Assembly (NCBI GenBank): GCA_964499445.1
Contig: CAZCLE010000003.1
Coordinates: forward strand, 23,812 to 87,811
Length of the DNA: 64,000 nt
Source: GCA-2688105 sp964499445
GTDB lineage: Bacteria; Chloroflexota; Dehalococcoidia; Dehalococcoidales; GCA-2688105
Direction of reading: 5' to 3'
This document shows, one piece after another, positions 34,295-43,066 of the stretch. The position numbers and the translations under genes are program-made. The stretch's first letter is position 1. Every line of letters begins with the position of its first letter. The notes beneath the pieces are model-generated. The model saw only the letters and a program-made list of their open reading frames with translations, was not told the DNA's origin and did not search any database.

Positions 34295-35086
34295 ATGCTT
34301 AAACTGAATAACATTGAGGTTACCTATCTCAATGTTATACGGGTACTTCATGGCGTTTCTCTGAATGTAGAAGATGGCTCAATTGTTGCCCTTCTCGGGG
34401 CTAATGGCGCCGGTAAGAGCACCACTCTTAAGGCAATATCGGGACTACTACATGTGGAGGAGGGAGAAGTAACCGATGGTAGTATTGAGTGGCGTGGTGA
34501 AAGAATAGATAAAAAAAGTGCCGAGGAAATAGGCAAGCTGGGCATTATTCAGGCGCTGGAGGGGCGCCGGGTCTTTGAGCACCTCAGTACCGAGGAAAAT
34601 CTGCTGGTTGGGGCTTTCCACCGTAGCGACCGTCGTGCCGTAAAACAAGACCTGGAGATGGTTTACGAATACTTTCCACGACTTAAGGAGCTTCGGCGTA
34701 ATACCGCTGGCTACCTCTCTGGAGGTGAGCAGCAAATGCTGGTCATCGGCCGGGCCATGATGGCTACCCCTAAGCTCATGATGCTGGACGAGCCGTCACT
34801 GGGTCTGTCACCAATGTTAGTTGAGGAAATATACAATATTATCCAGCGGTTCAACACCGAACAGAAAACATCAGTCCTCCTCGTGGAGCAGAATGTCAGA
34901 ATTGCCTTAAGCATTGCTCACTACGGCTATGTTATGGAAAATGGTCGGATTGTTCTTGATGGTAGTGCCGATTTCCTGAAGAATAACGAGGATGTGAAGG
35001 AATTTTACATGGGGCTATCGGCTATGGGGACCAAGAAGAGCTACCGAGAAGTAAAACACTATAAGAGGCGAAAGCGATGGCTGTAA
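34295..35086 (+). CDS. livF: ABC transporter ATP-binding protein (LivF-like)
   Basis: A 263-aa ATPase. Walker A (GANGAGKSTTLKAISGL), signature YLSGGEQQMLVIGRAMM and Walker B (LMMLDEPSLGLSP) are intact. The LSPMLVEEIYNII stretch is LivF-like. The start is ATG 34295; upstream in-frame codons to 34256 fall in the hairpin region. The end overlaps the ligase gene by ten bases. Confidence 0.87.
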   Translation: MLKLNNIEVTYLNVIRVLHGVSLNVEDGSIVALLGANGAGKSTTLKAISGLLHVEEGEVTDGSIEWRGERIDKKSAEEIGKLGIIQALEGRRVFEHLSTEENLLVGAFHRSDRRAVKQDLEMVYEYFPRLKELRRNTAGYLSGGEQQMLVIGRAMMATPKLMMLDEPSLGLSPMLVEEIYNIIQRFNTEQKTSVLLVEQNVRIALSIAHYGYVMENGRIVLDGSADFLKNNEDVKEFYMGLSAMGTKKSYREVKHYKRRKRWL

Positions 35087-36363
35087 AAGATAAACAGGAT
35101 GAATTCTTTGATGAATTGGAGGTAATGCCTGCTGAGACAAGAGAAAAATACCTAAACCAGAGATTGTCTCAGGCTGTAGACCATGCTTACCGCAATGCTC
35201 CTGCTGCTAAGGAAATATTTGACAAGACTAAAGTCAAGCCCACCCAGATACGCACTATAAGAGACCTGGAAAGCATACCCATCATCAGGAAGACTGACCT
35301 GATAGATTGGCAACGGGCAAATCCACCCTATGGAGGCTTCCTCGCCGTTCCACCTGAAGATGTTGACCGTGTATTTATTTCACCCGGCCCGATATATGAG
35401 CCGCTTCACACCGGGAATATTAAATGGTTTGCCAAGTCATTCTATGCCGCCGGATTTCGCAGGGGAGACGTGGTTATTAACACGTTCACTTACCATATGT
35501 CCCCGGCCGGTATCCTGTTTCACGAAGCCCTGAAGGATTGTGGGGCTACCGTTGTCGTCACCGGCACGGGCAATACGGACATCCAGGTTCAAACTATGTA
35601 TGATTTGAAGGTTACTGGTTTCGTGGGAACGCCTAGCTTTCTCATGACCCTCATTAAAAAGGCGGAGGAATTAGGGCATGATTTTCGTCGGAATTTCTCT
35701 CTTAAGCGTGCTTGGTTTACCGGAGAGATGCTCCCGGCTTCGCTACGGAAAACTCTAGAGGAAGACTACCAGATTGCTACCGCACAAGCTTATGCGGTTA
35801 CCGAGCCAGGTGGTGCCATCGCCTATGAGTGTCGCCAGAAATCGGGACTCCACCTTATGGACGAATATGTGGTAGAAATAGTCGACCCCGAGACAGGAAA
35901 ACAGCTAGGACCTGGGGAAATAGGCGAAATAGTGGTAACACCAGTTCACAATGAAGCCTGGGGCCTTATCCGCTTTGGCACCGGTGATATGTCCTCATAC
36001 ACCACTGAACCCTGTCCCTGTGGCCGGACAGCTAACCGGCTGGTCGCCATCGTGGGTAGAACCAGCGATGCAGTCAAGGTGAGAGGGATGTTTGTCGTGG
36101 CTAAGCAAGCCGAACAGGTAGTAACTAGCTTTGAGCCAGTTTCCAGATTCCAGATAGTGGTTGGGCGTAGCGGACAGCGGGATGAAATGACCCTCAAGAT
36201 TGAGTTAAAGGACGAAGCCATAGACAAAGGAAAATTAGCTGAAGATTTGAATAGAAGATTCCAGGAATTGTGCCGGGTTAAGATAGATAGTATTGAATTT
36301 GTGGAGAAGGGAACTATACCTGAAGAGCATCAAAAAATAGTTGATGAAAGAACCTGGAAGTGA
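35077..36363 (+). CDS. Phenylacetate-CoA ligase-like AMP-binding enzyme
   Basis: A 428-aa ANL enzyme of the PaaK size class. It has the AYAVTEPGGAIAYEC region, GEIGEIVVTPVHNEAWGLIRF, GTGDMSSYTTEPCPCGRT and the C-terminal GRTSDAVKVRGMFV. It forms CoA thioesters of aromatic or related acids. It is co-transcribed with the ABC genes and is the second ligase of this operon, which supports import-and-activate chemistry for an organic acid. Confidence 0.83.
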   Translation: MAVKDKQDEFFDELEVMPAETREKYLNQRLSQAVDHAYRNAPAAKEIFDKTKVKPTQIRTIRDLESIPIIRKTDLIDWQRANPPYGGFLAVPPEDVDRVFISPGPIYEPLHTGNIKWFAKSFYAAGFRRGDVVINTFTYHMSPAGILFHEALKDCGATVVVTGTGNTDIQVQTMYDLKVTGFVGTPSFLMTLIKKAEELGHDFRRNFSLKRAWFTGEMLPASLRKTLEEDYQIATAQAYAVTEPGGAIAYECRQKSGLHLMDEYVVEIVDPETGKQLGPGEIGEIVVTPVHNEAWGLIRFGTGDMSSYTTEPCPCGRTANRLVAIVGRTSDAVKVRGMFVVAKQAEQVVTSFEPVSRFQIVVGRSGQRDEMTLKIELKDEAIDKGKLAEDLNRRFQELCRVKIDSIEFVEKGTIPEEHQKIVDERTWK

Positions 36364-36380
36364 GATGGTTACCTCGGCAG

Positions 36381-37256
36381 CTATTCCTTCTCTCCCAGGT
36401 AGGCTGAAATAACCTGCGGGTTGGTTCTTATTTCATCCGGGGTGCCCTCAGCAATTTTCCGTCCAAAATCGAGGACTACAATCCTGTCGGCTAAATCCAT
36501 GACTACTCCCATATCATGCTCAACGAGGACGATACAGCTAACTCCATCCCTCAGAACCGGCGTTTCGGGATAGGTATCTCCCTGTCCTTCAAATATATCA
36601 ATGATGAACCTGGCAATGTCCTCTTTCTCTTCTAAGTTCATTCCCGCCATAGGTTCATCGAGGAGTAGAACCTTTGGTTCCAGAGCCAGAGCTCTACCCA
36701 GTTCGACCCTCTTGCGCATTCCGTAGGGGAGGGCACCGACCACCTTCTTTCTAATTGGCTCTATTTCCAGGAAATCGATGATGTTCTCCACCGTTTTACG
36801 GTGTTCAATTTCCTCCCGGTGAGCCCAGCCGAAATACTGCGCACTACTCAGGAAGTTCTGTTTCATAAGGACGTGTCTAGCCGCCATAATATTATCCAGA
36901 GTGCTCAGCCCGGTAAATAGCTCAATATTCTGGAATGTTCTGGCTAGACCTAGCTGAGCTGCCTTATCGGGACGGATTCGGGTGATTCTCTTGCCTTCAT
37001 AATATATCTCACCCTCTTGCGGCTTATAGAAGCCGTTGATACAGTTTAGGAGGCAGGTCTTACCAGCGCCATTTGGCCCTATAATCGCCAGAATCTCGTT
37101 TTCCCTAATATCAAGGCTAACTTCGCTAAGCGACTTGACACCGCCAAAAGAGAGGAAAAGATTCTCAATTCGTATCTTTACCTGGTAACCGCTTCTCTCC
37201 TCGGGCAACTTGTGTTCTCCTGATTGGACACAATCATTCTCTGGCTTTGCTCTCAC
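36381..37256 (-). CDS. livG: ABC transporter ATP-binding protein (LivG-like), on the opposite strand
   Basis: A 291-aa ATPase. Walker A is GPNGAGKTCLLNCINGFY. The LivG-type C terminus (YLGE after ADRIVVLDFGRKIAEGTP) is present. The signature region reads LPYGMRKRVELGRALAL, with Y-G-M in place of the usual S-G-G. The start is GTG 37256 with an unusually long N-terminal extension of about 25 residues. It faces the plus-strand liv genes tail to tail, so it is transcribed separately from its presumed partners. Confidence 0.83.
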   Translation of the reverse strand: MRAKPENDCVQSGEHKLPEERSGYQVKIRIENLFLSFGGVKSLSEVSLDIRENEILAIIGPNGAGKTCLLNCINGFYKPQEGEIYYEGKRITRIRPDKAAQLGLARTFQNIELFTGLSTLDNIMAARHVLMKQNFLSSAQYFGWAHREEIEHRKTVENIIDFLEIEPIRKKVVGALPYGMRKRVELGRALALEPKVLLLDEPMAGMNLEEKEDIARFIIDIFEGQGDTYPETPVLRDGVSCIVLVEHDMGVVMDLADRIVVLDFGRKIAEGTPDEIRTNPQVISAYLGEKE

Positions 37257-37513
37257 TGTCCCTTCTTGGTCTCCTCAGCAAGCAAATTTTCCTTATATTG
37301 AATTAGGCGGCGGCATTCTGGACCGGTACATTCCAGCTGCCGTCCTAATTGATTACTTTTCTTCTTGAGTAGACTAAGTATTTCCTTACCAGGTTCACCA
37401 TACTCGCTGTAGCCAGTACACTTTGTCGACAAATCCTTGTAGATTATCAGGGTTACTTCGTCATCCACCGCATCACAGTAAATAGTAGTTGCTGTTACTT
37501 CCCAATCAACCAT
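37253..37513 (-). CDS. Small conserved-looking protein upstream of livG
   Basis: An 86-aa soluble protein, N-terminal beta-rich and C-terminal helical. It has four cysteines (YCDAV, KCTGY, and CTGPECRRL) but no CxxC pair. Its stop overlaps the livG start by four bases (GTGA), so the two are coupled. Family not recognised. Confidence 0.6.
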   Translation of the reverse strand: MVDWEVTATTIYCDAVDDEVTLIIYKDLSTKCTGYSEYGEPGKEILSLLKKKSNQLGRQLECTGPECRRLIQYKENLLAEETKKGQ

Positions 37514-37640
37514 GTTTGTCTTAGTCTGCTCCTTATCTAACCTACCATATTATCATCGCTCAACCTGAAATTCAACGACGCTTCATCAAGAGTTATAAGC
37601 TAGCAAACAACATGGCGCTCTCTCCACAAGTCGTCTTAGC

Positions 37641-38855
37641 TCAACATGTTTCCTCTAAGACCTCAGCTACCCTCCCGGCCACGCTTTCCCAGCTTCGGTT
37701 CTCAACCGCATATTTCCGACCATTCTTACCCATCTGCTCTCTAAGTTCCTTACTGTGAAGGAGTCTCAAAATCGCTTGAGCCAGCTCTGGAGGAGATTCC
37801 GGCTCCACTAGGATTCCAGCATTATTGTCTTCTAATATCTCCAGACCGCTTACCCGGCTTGCTACCACTGGTTTTTCACAAGCCATATATTCGTGTATCT
37901 TCAAGGGTGAAAGCCCAACTTTCTCACCGCGATGGGCTACAAACGGAGCTACACAGACAACGCTAGCATTGATATATAGAGGGACTTGGTGATAAGGAAC
38001 CATCCCGGTAAAAATTGCCTTATCAGATACACCAACCTGCCGGCCAAGTTCAACTAACTCTTGCCTCATCATACCGTCGCCAACAATTAAAAAGCTGGTC
38101 GATGGACATTCTTTCACTACATAGGGGATGCTTTTTATCAGGTGGTCAACGCCGTGCCAGGCAACAAGGTCACCGACAAAAATTACCAGATGACCAGCCT
38201 TGGTAAGTTTTAATTGCTTTCTTGCCTGCTTGGTATTCATTGGCTTAAACAACTCTGTGTTTGCCCCATTCGGAATCACGACAATTTTATCCCTAGGCAC
38301 CCCGTAATCTTTTTGAAGAGTTTCTTTCAGCTTTGAGGTAACGACAATAATCTTATCCGCCCTCGGCATATTGAATCTCTCTATCCGGTCAATAATCTTC
38401 AATGAGAAGTTATCGGTGAATCCAGTGATTCTGGCATTAGCGCTCTCTATTCCGTCCACTTCTTTCACCAGAGGGAGCCTAAATAACCTGGCTAAGAGGT
38501 AGTCACTGTTAAATAAACTGTGCCTCCGGTAAATAATGTCAAAATTTCTCCTCTTGCCTATTATGAGGACAAAAGCGGAAAGAAAAAGAGAGACATCACG
38601 TCCAAAAGACCACAGGATACCGATTTCACCCCTAAAGCGCCGGACTACTCTTAATGAAAGTAGCTTACCTCTTATGCCCTTGGCTACTGAGGGTGGGTTG
38701 CTGCAAACGATTTCCTCTGCCTTTTTGGGATAATCTGCGTTAAGGAGGGCTACATTGTGGCCCAGCTTGGATAGATTGCTTATAAGCTCATATTTATGAG
38801 TTGATACAGTAATTAACCGCCCGATTTTCAAGCGGTCATAAAATAGTATATTCAC
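37641..38855 (-). CDS. Glycosyltransferase family 4 protein
   Basis: GT-B glycosyltransferase, about 404 aa. The start is taken as GTG 38855, giving the usual N terminus VNILFYDRLKIG and preceded by a G-rich ribosome-binding site. The in-frame reading from 38996 adds 47 non-family residues. The C-terminal half has VIPNGANTELFKP, VIFVGDLVAWHGVDHLI and the E-x7-E-like region GLSPLKIHEYMACEKPVVA. It likely builds a surface glycan. Confidence 0.82.
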   Translation of the reverse strand: MNILFYDRLKIGRLITVSTHKYELISNLSKLGHNVALLNADYPKKAEEIVCSNPPSVAKGIRGKLLSLRVVRRFRGEIGILWSFGRDVSLFLSAFVLIIGKRRNFDIIYRRHSLFNSDYLLARLFRLPLVKEVDGIESANARITGFTDNFSLKIIDRIERFNMPRADKIIVVTSKLKETLQKDYGVPRDKIVVIPNGANTELFKPMNTKQARKQLKLTKAGHLVIFVGDLVAWHGVDHLIKSIPYVVKECPSTSFLIVGDGMMRQELVELGRQVGVSDKAIFTGMVPYHQVPLYINASVVCVAPFVAHRGEKVGLSPLKIHEYMACEKPVVASRVSGLEILEDNNAGILVEPESPPELAQAILRLLHSKELREQMGKNGRKYAVENRSWESVAGRVAEVLEETC

Positions 38856-39017
38856 CCCACCCCCCAAATAGCTACAGTAAATCAGCTTTAAACTTTTATG
38901 GCAGTTACCAGCTCCACTTTCTGCTCCGGGCTCAGTCCACTCTTTCCCATAATTACCTCGTTTGTAGGCTGTCCCATTATGGCTTATAAATGCCACTCAT
39001 TTTTTGAGATGAAAAAA

Positions 39018-40028
39018 TCACCAATGTTTTTGGCACAGTTTGTCATAATCGGGTTCAATATTCTCAGAAAACTCGACAAACCCTATTTCCCGGGCAATGT
39101 CAAGTATGGAGCAAATTTGCTCCTTGGTGAAGAATTCCTTATATACGCCAAGTTTCTTTTTGCCTTTTGAATCAAATTGAGACCACTCTCTTGCCTCACG
39201 ACCCTTTTTCTTTATTTGCAAAAGAGAATCTAAAGGAGGTTCCAGGCCCCATTCAGAATAGAGTCTTTTCAAAACTGTGTAACTGTCAAGAACGAGTTCT
39301 TCATAGGACAAGATGCTCCACTTCTCAGGTTGCCAGTAGTGAAAGGGAATAAAATTGTCGAGGCCCCAGGTAAGTGCCCTGATTTCTTCTTCAGTATGTA
39401 TGTTCTTGAGTAGGGCTTGGAATTTTGGGAAGTGTTTTTCGACCAGTTCTACATCATAGTGTGGTATATGCTCAATTGGTGGGAACTGGGGATGTTTCAT
39501 CTGAGAGTATACAACCTCACAAGGATGCCTTATTATAAGCACAGGTTTATATTTAAAGTTAAAATTTTCAACTAGCCACGGTAGAAGTCTGTTTGCTCTT
39601 GCAAATTTTATCACCCACATTTTTGTTTTTGGTATTTTAAGAAAAGGTGTATCCCTCGTATTGACACCATTTGCAATTTTCCCAGAAAAGACTGCTTTAA
39701 AGTATTCCCTAACATCCGGTCTCTTTTCATCAGGAGGGATAAAATTTCTCCAGGTAAAACCCAATTGCTTCACTTCTCTAAATGCAAGATGCAATGGCTC
39801 AACAATTGAAGTAAATCCCGAAGGAGCAGAGACGATATCCATTAACCAGGTGGTGCCTGATCTTGGACTTCCTGTTATAACCAGGGCGTTCTCGGCAGAG
39901 AATTCTTGTGCTCCCAGTTTAATATATGTTCTTACACCTACATTCCTTAAGTTAACATATGTTCTTACACCCGCATTCCTTAAGACGTGGTGATAACCCT
40001 TTTTCAAGTAATTATTGGCGAGTTCCAT
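39018..40028 (-). CDS. Sulfotransferase family protein
   Basis: A 336-aa PAPS-dependent sulfotransferase. The 5'-phosphosulfate-binding loop is TGSPRSGTTWLMDI and the 3'-phosphate region is PVLIIRHPCEVVYSQM. The N terminus carries an 11-residue tandem repeat (NAGVRTYVNLR, NVGVRTYIKLG), seen in DNA as a 33-bp repeat at about 39924-39985. In this polysaccharide cluster it probably sulfates a sugar or lipid. Confidence 0.82.
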   Translation of the reverse strand: MELANNYLKKGYHHVLRNAGVRTYVNLRNVGVRTYIKLGAQEFSAENALVITGSPRSGTTWLMDIVSAPSGFTSIVEPLHLAFREVKQLGFTWRNFIPPDEKRPDVREYFKAVFSGKIANGVNTRDTPFLKIPKTKMWVIKFARANRLLPWLVENFNFKYKPVLIIRHPCEVVYSQMKHPQFPPIEHIPHYDVELVEKHFPKFQALLKNIHTEEEIRALTWGLDNFIPFHYWQPEKWSILSYEELVLDSYTVLKRLYSEWGLEPPLDSLLQIKKKGREAREWSQFDSKGKKKLGVYKEFFTKEQICSILDIAREIGFVEFSENIEPDYDKLCQKHW

Positions 40029-40068
40029 TATGCCGTACCTCTTAAAGTCTCACAAAGTCCAAACAGTC

Positions 40069-41193
40069 CTATGCTAGCTCTTTAAACTCCTCCAAATATC
40101 TCCCGGTTAGTGTCTCCCAGCTAACGTTATCTATGGCGTATTGTCGGGCGTTTTGGGAGTGGTTTGAGTTATCTCCTGTTAAGTAGTCAATTATCTTCCT
40201 GGCTGCCTTCTTTTCGTCTTTATAATCAACGATAATGCCACAGTTGGCCTCCTCAATGATTTTAAAATGCGGGATATCTGACGCGATGCTAGGTAAGCCA
40301 GATGCCATTGCCTCAGCCAGGGTTAATATCGGCTCTCCCCCTTCATACTTTGATGATACTGCAAAATAATCGGAACCGGCATAGAGGTCAGGGGCATCCT
40401 GTTCATGGTCCACATAGCCCAGGAATCTGACGTTGTTTAATCCCTGTTGCTGAGCAAGTTTTTGTGCCCCTGATAAGAGTTCCCCCACTCCAGCAATAAC
40501 CACGGTTATATCTTTAATCTCCTTCTCAACCAGTGAAAATACCCGAATCAATCTATACGGCTCTTTCTGCTCGGTCAATCTGCCCAGACTTAAGACTATA
40601 ATGTCATTCTCAGAAAGGTTGAATTTCCCCCGCAGCCTTTTCTTATCATCAGCCGGTTTAAATCTCTCAACATTTACTCCATTGGGTATGTAGGTTATTT
40701 TTTCGCGGTCTATGCCCCTCGCTTCCAACTCAGTGGCTGCCTGATTACTGACGGCGGTAAATTTAACATTGCCAGGACTGAGCTTGTGCCAGCTGTTTTG
40801 CTCAAACTGGGATGAGATTTTGTAGAGAAGATGATAGTACCACGAGTATATCCGGCGAACACTCATCCCGTAGTAAGTGCCATGTATGGTAATCAGGCTT
40901 TTCTTGAAGGGGCTACTTCTGATAAAGAAGGGGTTATTAAGCCAGACCATGTCATAATCCTCAGCCCTTTGTTTAAAATACCTGACGACCTGATACCAAT
41001 AGTAGAGTAAACCCAGTATGCCAAACTTCTGAATCATCCAAGTATTGCCCAGCGTTATATCGGGGCCGGTTGGCGAGCAGATGGTGCAGTCAACCCCCAT
41101 TGCCTGGAGTCGAGTGACGACATTATAGACAACGTTGCCAATACCTGATGAATACCGAGGGGGATATTCCTGGGTACAAACTAATAGCTTCAT
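40069..41193 (-). CDS. Glycosyltransferase family 4 protein
   Basis: A 374-aa GT-B enzyme. The N terminus MKLLVCTQEYPPRYSSGIG has the acceptor-side Gly loop. The C-terminal half has YIPNGVNVERFKP, VLSLGRLTEQKEPYRLI and the donor-binding region EGGEPILTLAEAMASGLP. It overlaps the asparagine synthase gene by four bases, so both work in one pathway, probably glycan assembly. Confidence 0.87.
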   Translation of the reverse strand: MKLLVCTQEYPPRYSSGIGNVVYNVVTRLQAMGVDCTICSPTGPDITLGNTWMIQKFGILGLLYYWYQVVRYFKQRAEDYDMVWLNNPFFIRSSPFKKSLITIHGTYYGMSVRRIYSWYYHLLYKISSQFEQNSWHKLSPGNVKFTAVSNQAATELEARGIDREKITYIPNGVNVERFKPADDKKRLRGKFNLSENDIIVLSLGRLTEQKEPYRLIRVFSLVEKEIKDITVVIAGVGELLSGAQKLAQQQGLNNVRFLGYVDHEQDAPDLYAGSDYFAVSSKYEGGEPILTLAEAMASGLPSIASDIPHFKIIEEANCGIIVDYKDEKKAARKIIDYLTGDNSNHSQNARQYAIDNVSWETLTGRYLEEFKELA

Positions 41194-43049
41194 CTAAATT
41201 CCTGCCCCATTATACCACTCGCTTTTTGATTTTCAATAAATAGGCGGTGCCAGATTTCGAATATAAGAATACTCCATAGCTTTTGAGCATTGAGGAAATT
41301 CATATTGTAACTACCTCTGGACTTCTGGAACCTGGTTAGTAGATTTGAAATATACTCCTGGTTATAGTAATCATGTTTTGACTGGTGAAGTAATTGGTCT
41401 AAGGTATCCCTTAACGAGTGCCTGAACCAGTAATCGGCGGGCACATTAAAGCCGTGTTTTCTTCGGTTTATTATCCGGTCAGGCACTAATCCGGCCATTG
41501 CTTTCCTGAAGATATACTTGCCCGTCAGTCCTTTCAATTTCAGCCGTGTTGGAATGGTAAAGGCAAACTCGGCGATGTTGTGGTCCAGGATAGGCACCCT
41601 TTCTTCTACAGCATGCGCCATCGTCATCTTATCGGCTTTAATAAAGAAGTCGTTGGGAAGCCAGGTTTTTATGCCGAAGCAAAGCAATTTATTTAATAGC
41701 TTAGCGTCATCAGGGAAGTAATTATTCAGATTGCTGTCCGGCTTGAAATTACCTAGTTTCCTTAGTTCGTCTTCATTAAACAGGGATATCACACTTAAAT
41801 ACTGTTCAGCCTCGCTATTGGCAGCGAGCAGATTTAAGGCACGTCTCACATTGCTACTCTCGGGGAAGTAGTTGCCGATAAAGGGAAAAAGGTGATGGTT
41901 GAGGAAGCCGGGGAGTAACTTGGAAAGATTATGCCCCACCATCATAATCTTATAATTATCATATCCGGCAAATAGCTCATCGCCACCCTCTCCCGCCAGG
42001 ACTACGGTTACTTCCTTTTTGGCGAACCTGGAGAGGACATAGGTGGGCAGGGTAGCGGCATCACCTATCGGTTCATCCATGTGCCAGACCATTTCCGGCA
42101 GCAGGTTCAGGTCTTTTTCGCCAACATTAAATTCATGATGTTCAGTTCCGAAGTATCGGGACACAAATCTAGCATACTCCAGTTCATCTTCACCCTCAGC
42201 GCCAAAGCCGACCGAGAATGTCTTTATGTGGTCGGTCAATTCGCTCATTAAAGCTACGACGCAGGTCGAGTCCAGACCACCGCTCAGGTAGACGCCCAAG
42301 GGGACATCGCTCATTAAGCGCTGTTTCACTGAGCTTCTAAGTAACTCTCGCAGTTTTTCAATATAATACTCCTCAGGTTCATCAGTAATATTCTCTACCA
42401 AGTCCCAGTATTTAGAGGTCTGAATTTTCCCATCTTTAAGGAGCAAGATATGTCCGGGTAGCAGCTTATAAATGTTCTCCATCAATGTTCTCTGGCTGGG
42501 AACATACCTATAGGTAAAGAACTCGTTTAATGCGGTTAAGTTTATATTTCTGGTAATGCCTTCATATTCCAGGATTGCTTTCAGTTCCGAGGCGAAGACA
42601 AACTTATTACCTTTGATGTAATAATACAGGGGCTTTATTCCCAACCTATCCCTGGCTAGGAAGAGTCGCTTTTGGTTAAGGTCCCAGATGGCGAAGGCAA
42701 ATATACCCTCGAGGTGGTCAACACAGCCAGTATCGTATTCTTCGTAGGCATGTACGATGACCTCGGTATCACTATTGGTATAGAAGCGATGACCCCTCTG
42801 AATCAGGCTTGCTTTCAATTCCAGGTAGTTGTATATGGCACCATCAAATACTATCTGAATGGAACCGTCTTGGTTGTGGATAGGCTGTTTCCCGGTAAGC
42901 AGGTCAATTACCTTCAGCCTTTGATGACCTAATGATACATGCTCGTCTAAATAACAGCCCGATTCATCAGGACCCCTATGTTTAACCGCAGCCATCATTT
43001 TGCTAAGCAATTTCTCATCCTGCCAGTTAAAGCCAACAATGCCACACAT
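41190..43049 (-). CDS. asnB: Asparagine synthase (glutamine-hydrolysing)
   Basis: Amidotransferase of 619 aa. The start is ATG 43049 because catalytic Cys must be residue 2 (MCGIVGFNWQ). The longer frame from 43097 would bury it. The glutaminase domain has KHRGPDESG. The synthetase domain has the ATP pyrophosphatase loop VYLSGGLDSTCVVALM. Within glycan clusters such enzymes often amidate a sugar acid rather than make free asparagine. Confidence 0.88.
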   Translation of the reverse strand: MCGIVGFNWQDEKLLSKMMAAVKHRGPDESGCYLDEHVSLGHQRLKVIDLLTGKQPIHNQDGSIQIVFDGAIYNYLELKASLIQRGHRFYTNSDTEVIVHAYEEYDTGCVDHLEGIFAFAIWDLNQKRLFLARDRLGIKPLYYYIKGNKFVFASELKAILEYEGITRNINLTALNEFFTYRYVPSQRTLMENIYKLLPGHILLLKDGKIQTSKYWDLVENITDEPEEYYIEKLRELLRSSVKQRLMSDVPLGVYLSGGLDSTCVVALMSELTDHIKTFSVGFGAEGEDELEYARFVSRYFGTEHHEFNVGEKDLNLLPEMVWHMDEPIGDAATLPTYVLSRFAKKEVTVVLAGEGGDELFAGYDNYKIMMVGHNLSKLLPGFLNHHLFPFIGNYFPESSNVRRALNLLAANSEAEQYLSVISLFNEDELRKLGNFKPDSNLNNYFPDDAKLLNKLLCFGIKTWLPNDFFIKADKMTMAHAVEERVPILDHNIAEFAFTIPTRLKLKGLTGKYIFRKAMAGLVPDRIINRRKHGFNVPADYWFRHSLRDTLDQLLHQSKHDYYNQEYISNLLTRFQKSRGSYNMNFLNAQKLWSILIFEIWHRLFIENQKASGIMGQEFR

Positions 43050-43066
43050 ATCTACCTTCCCACCAG

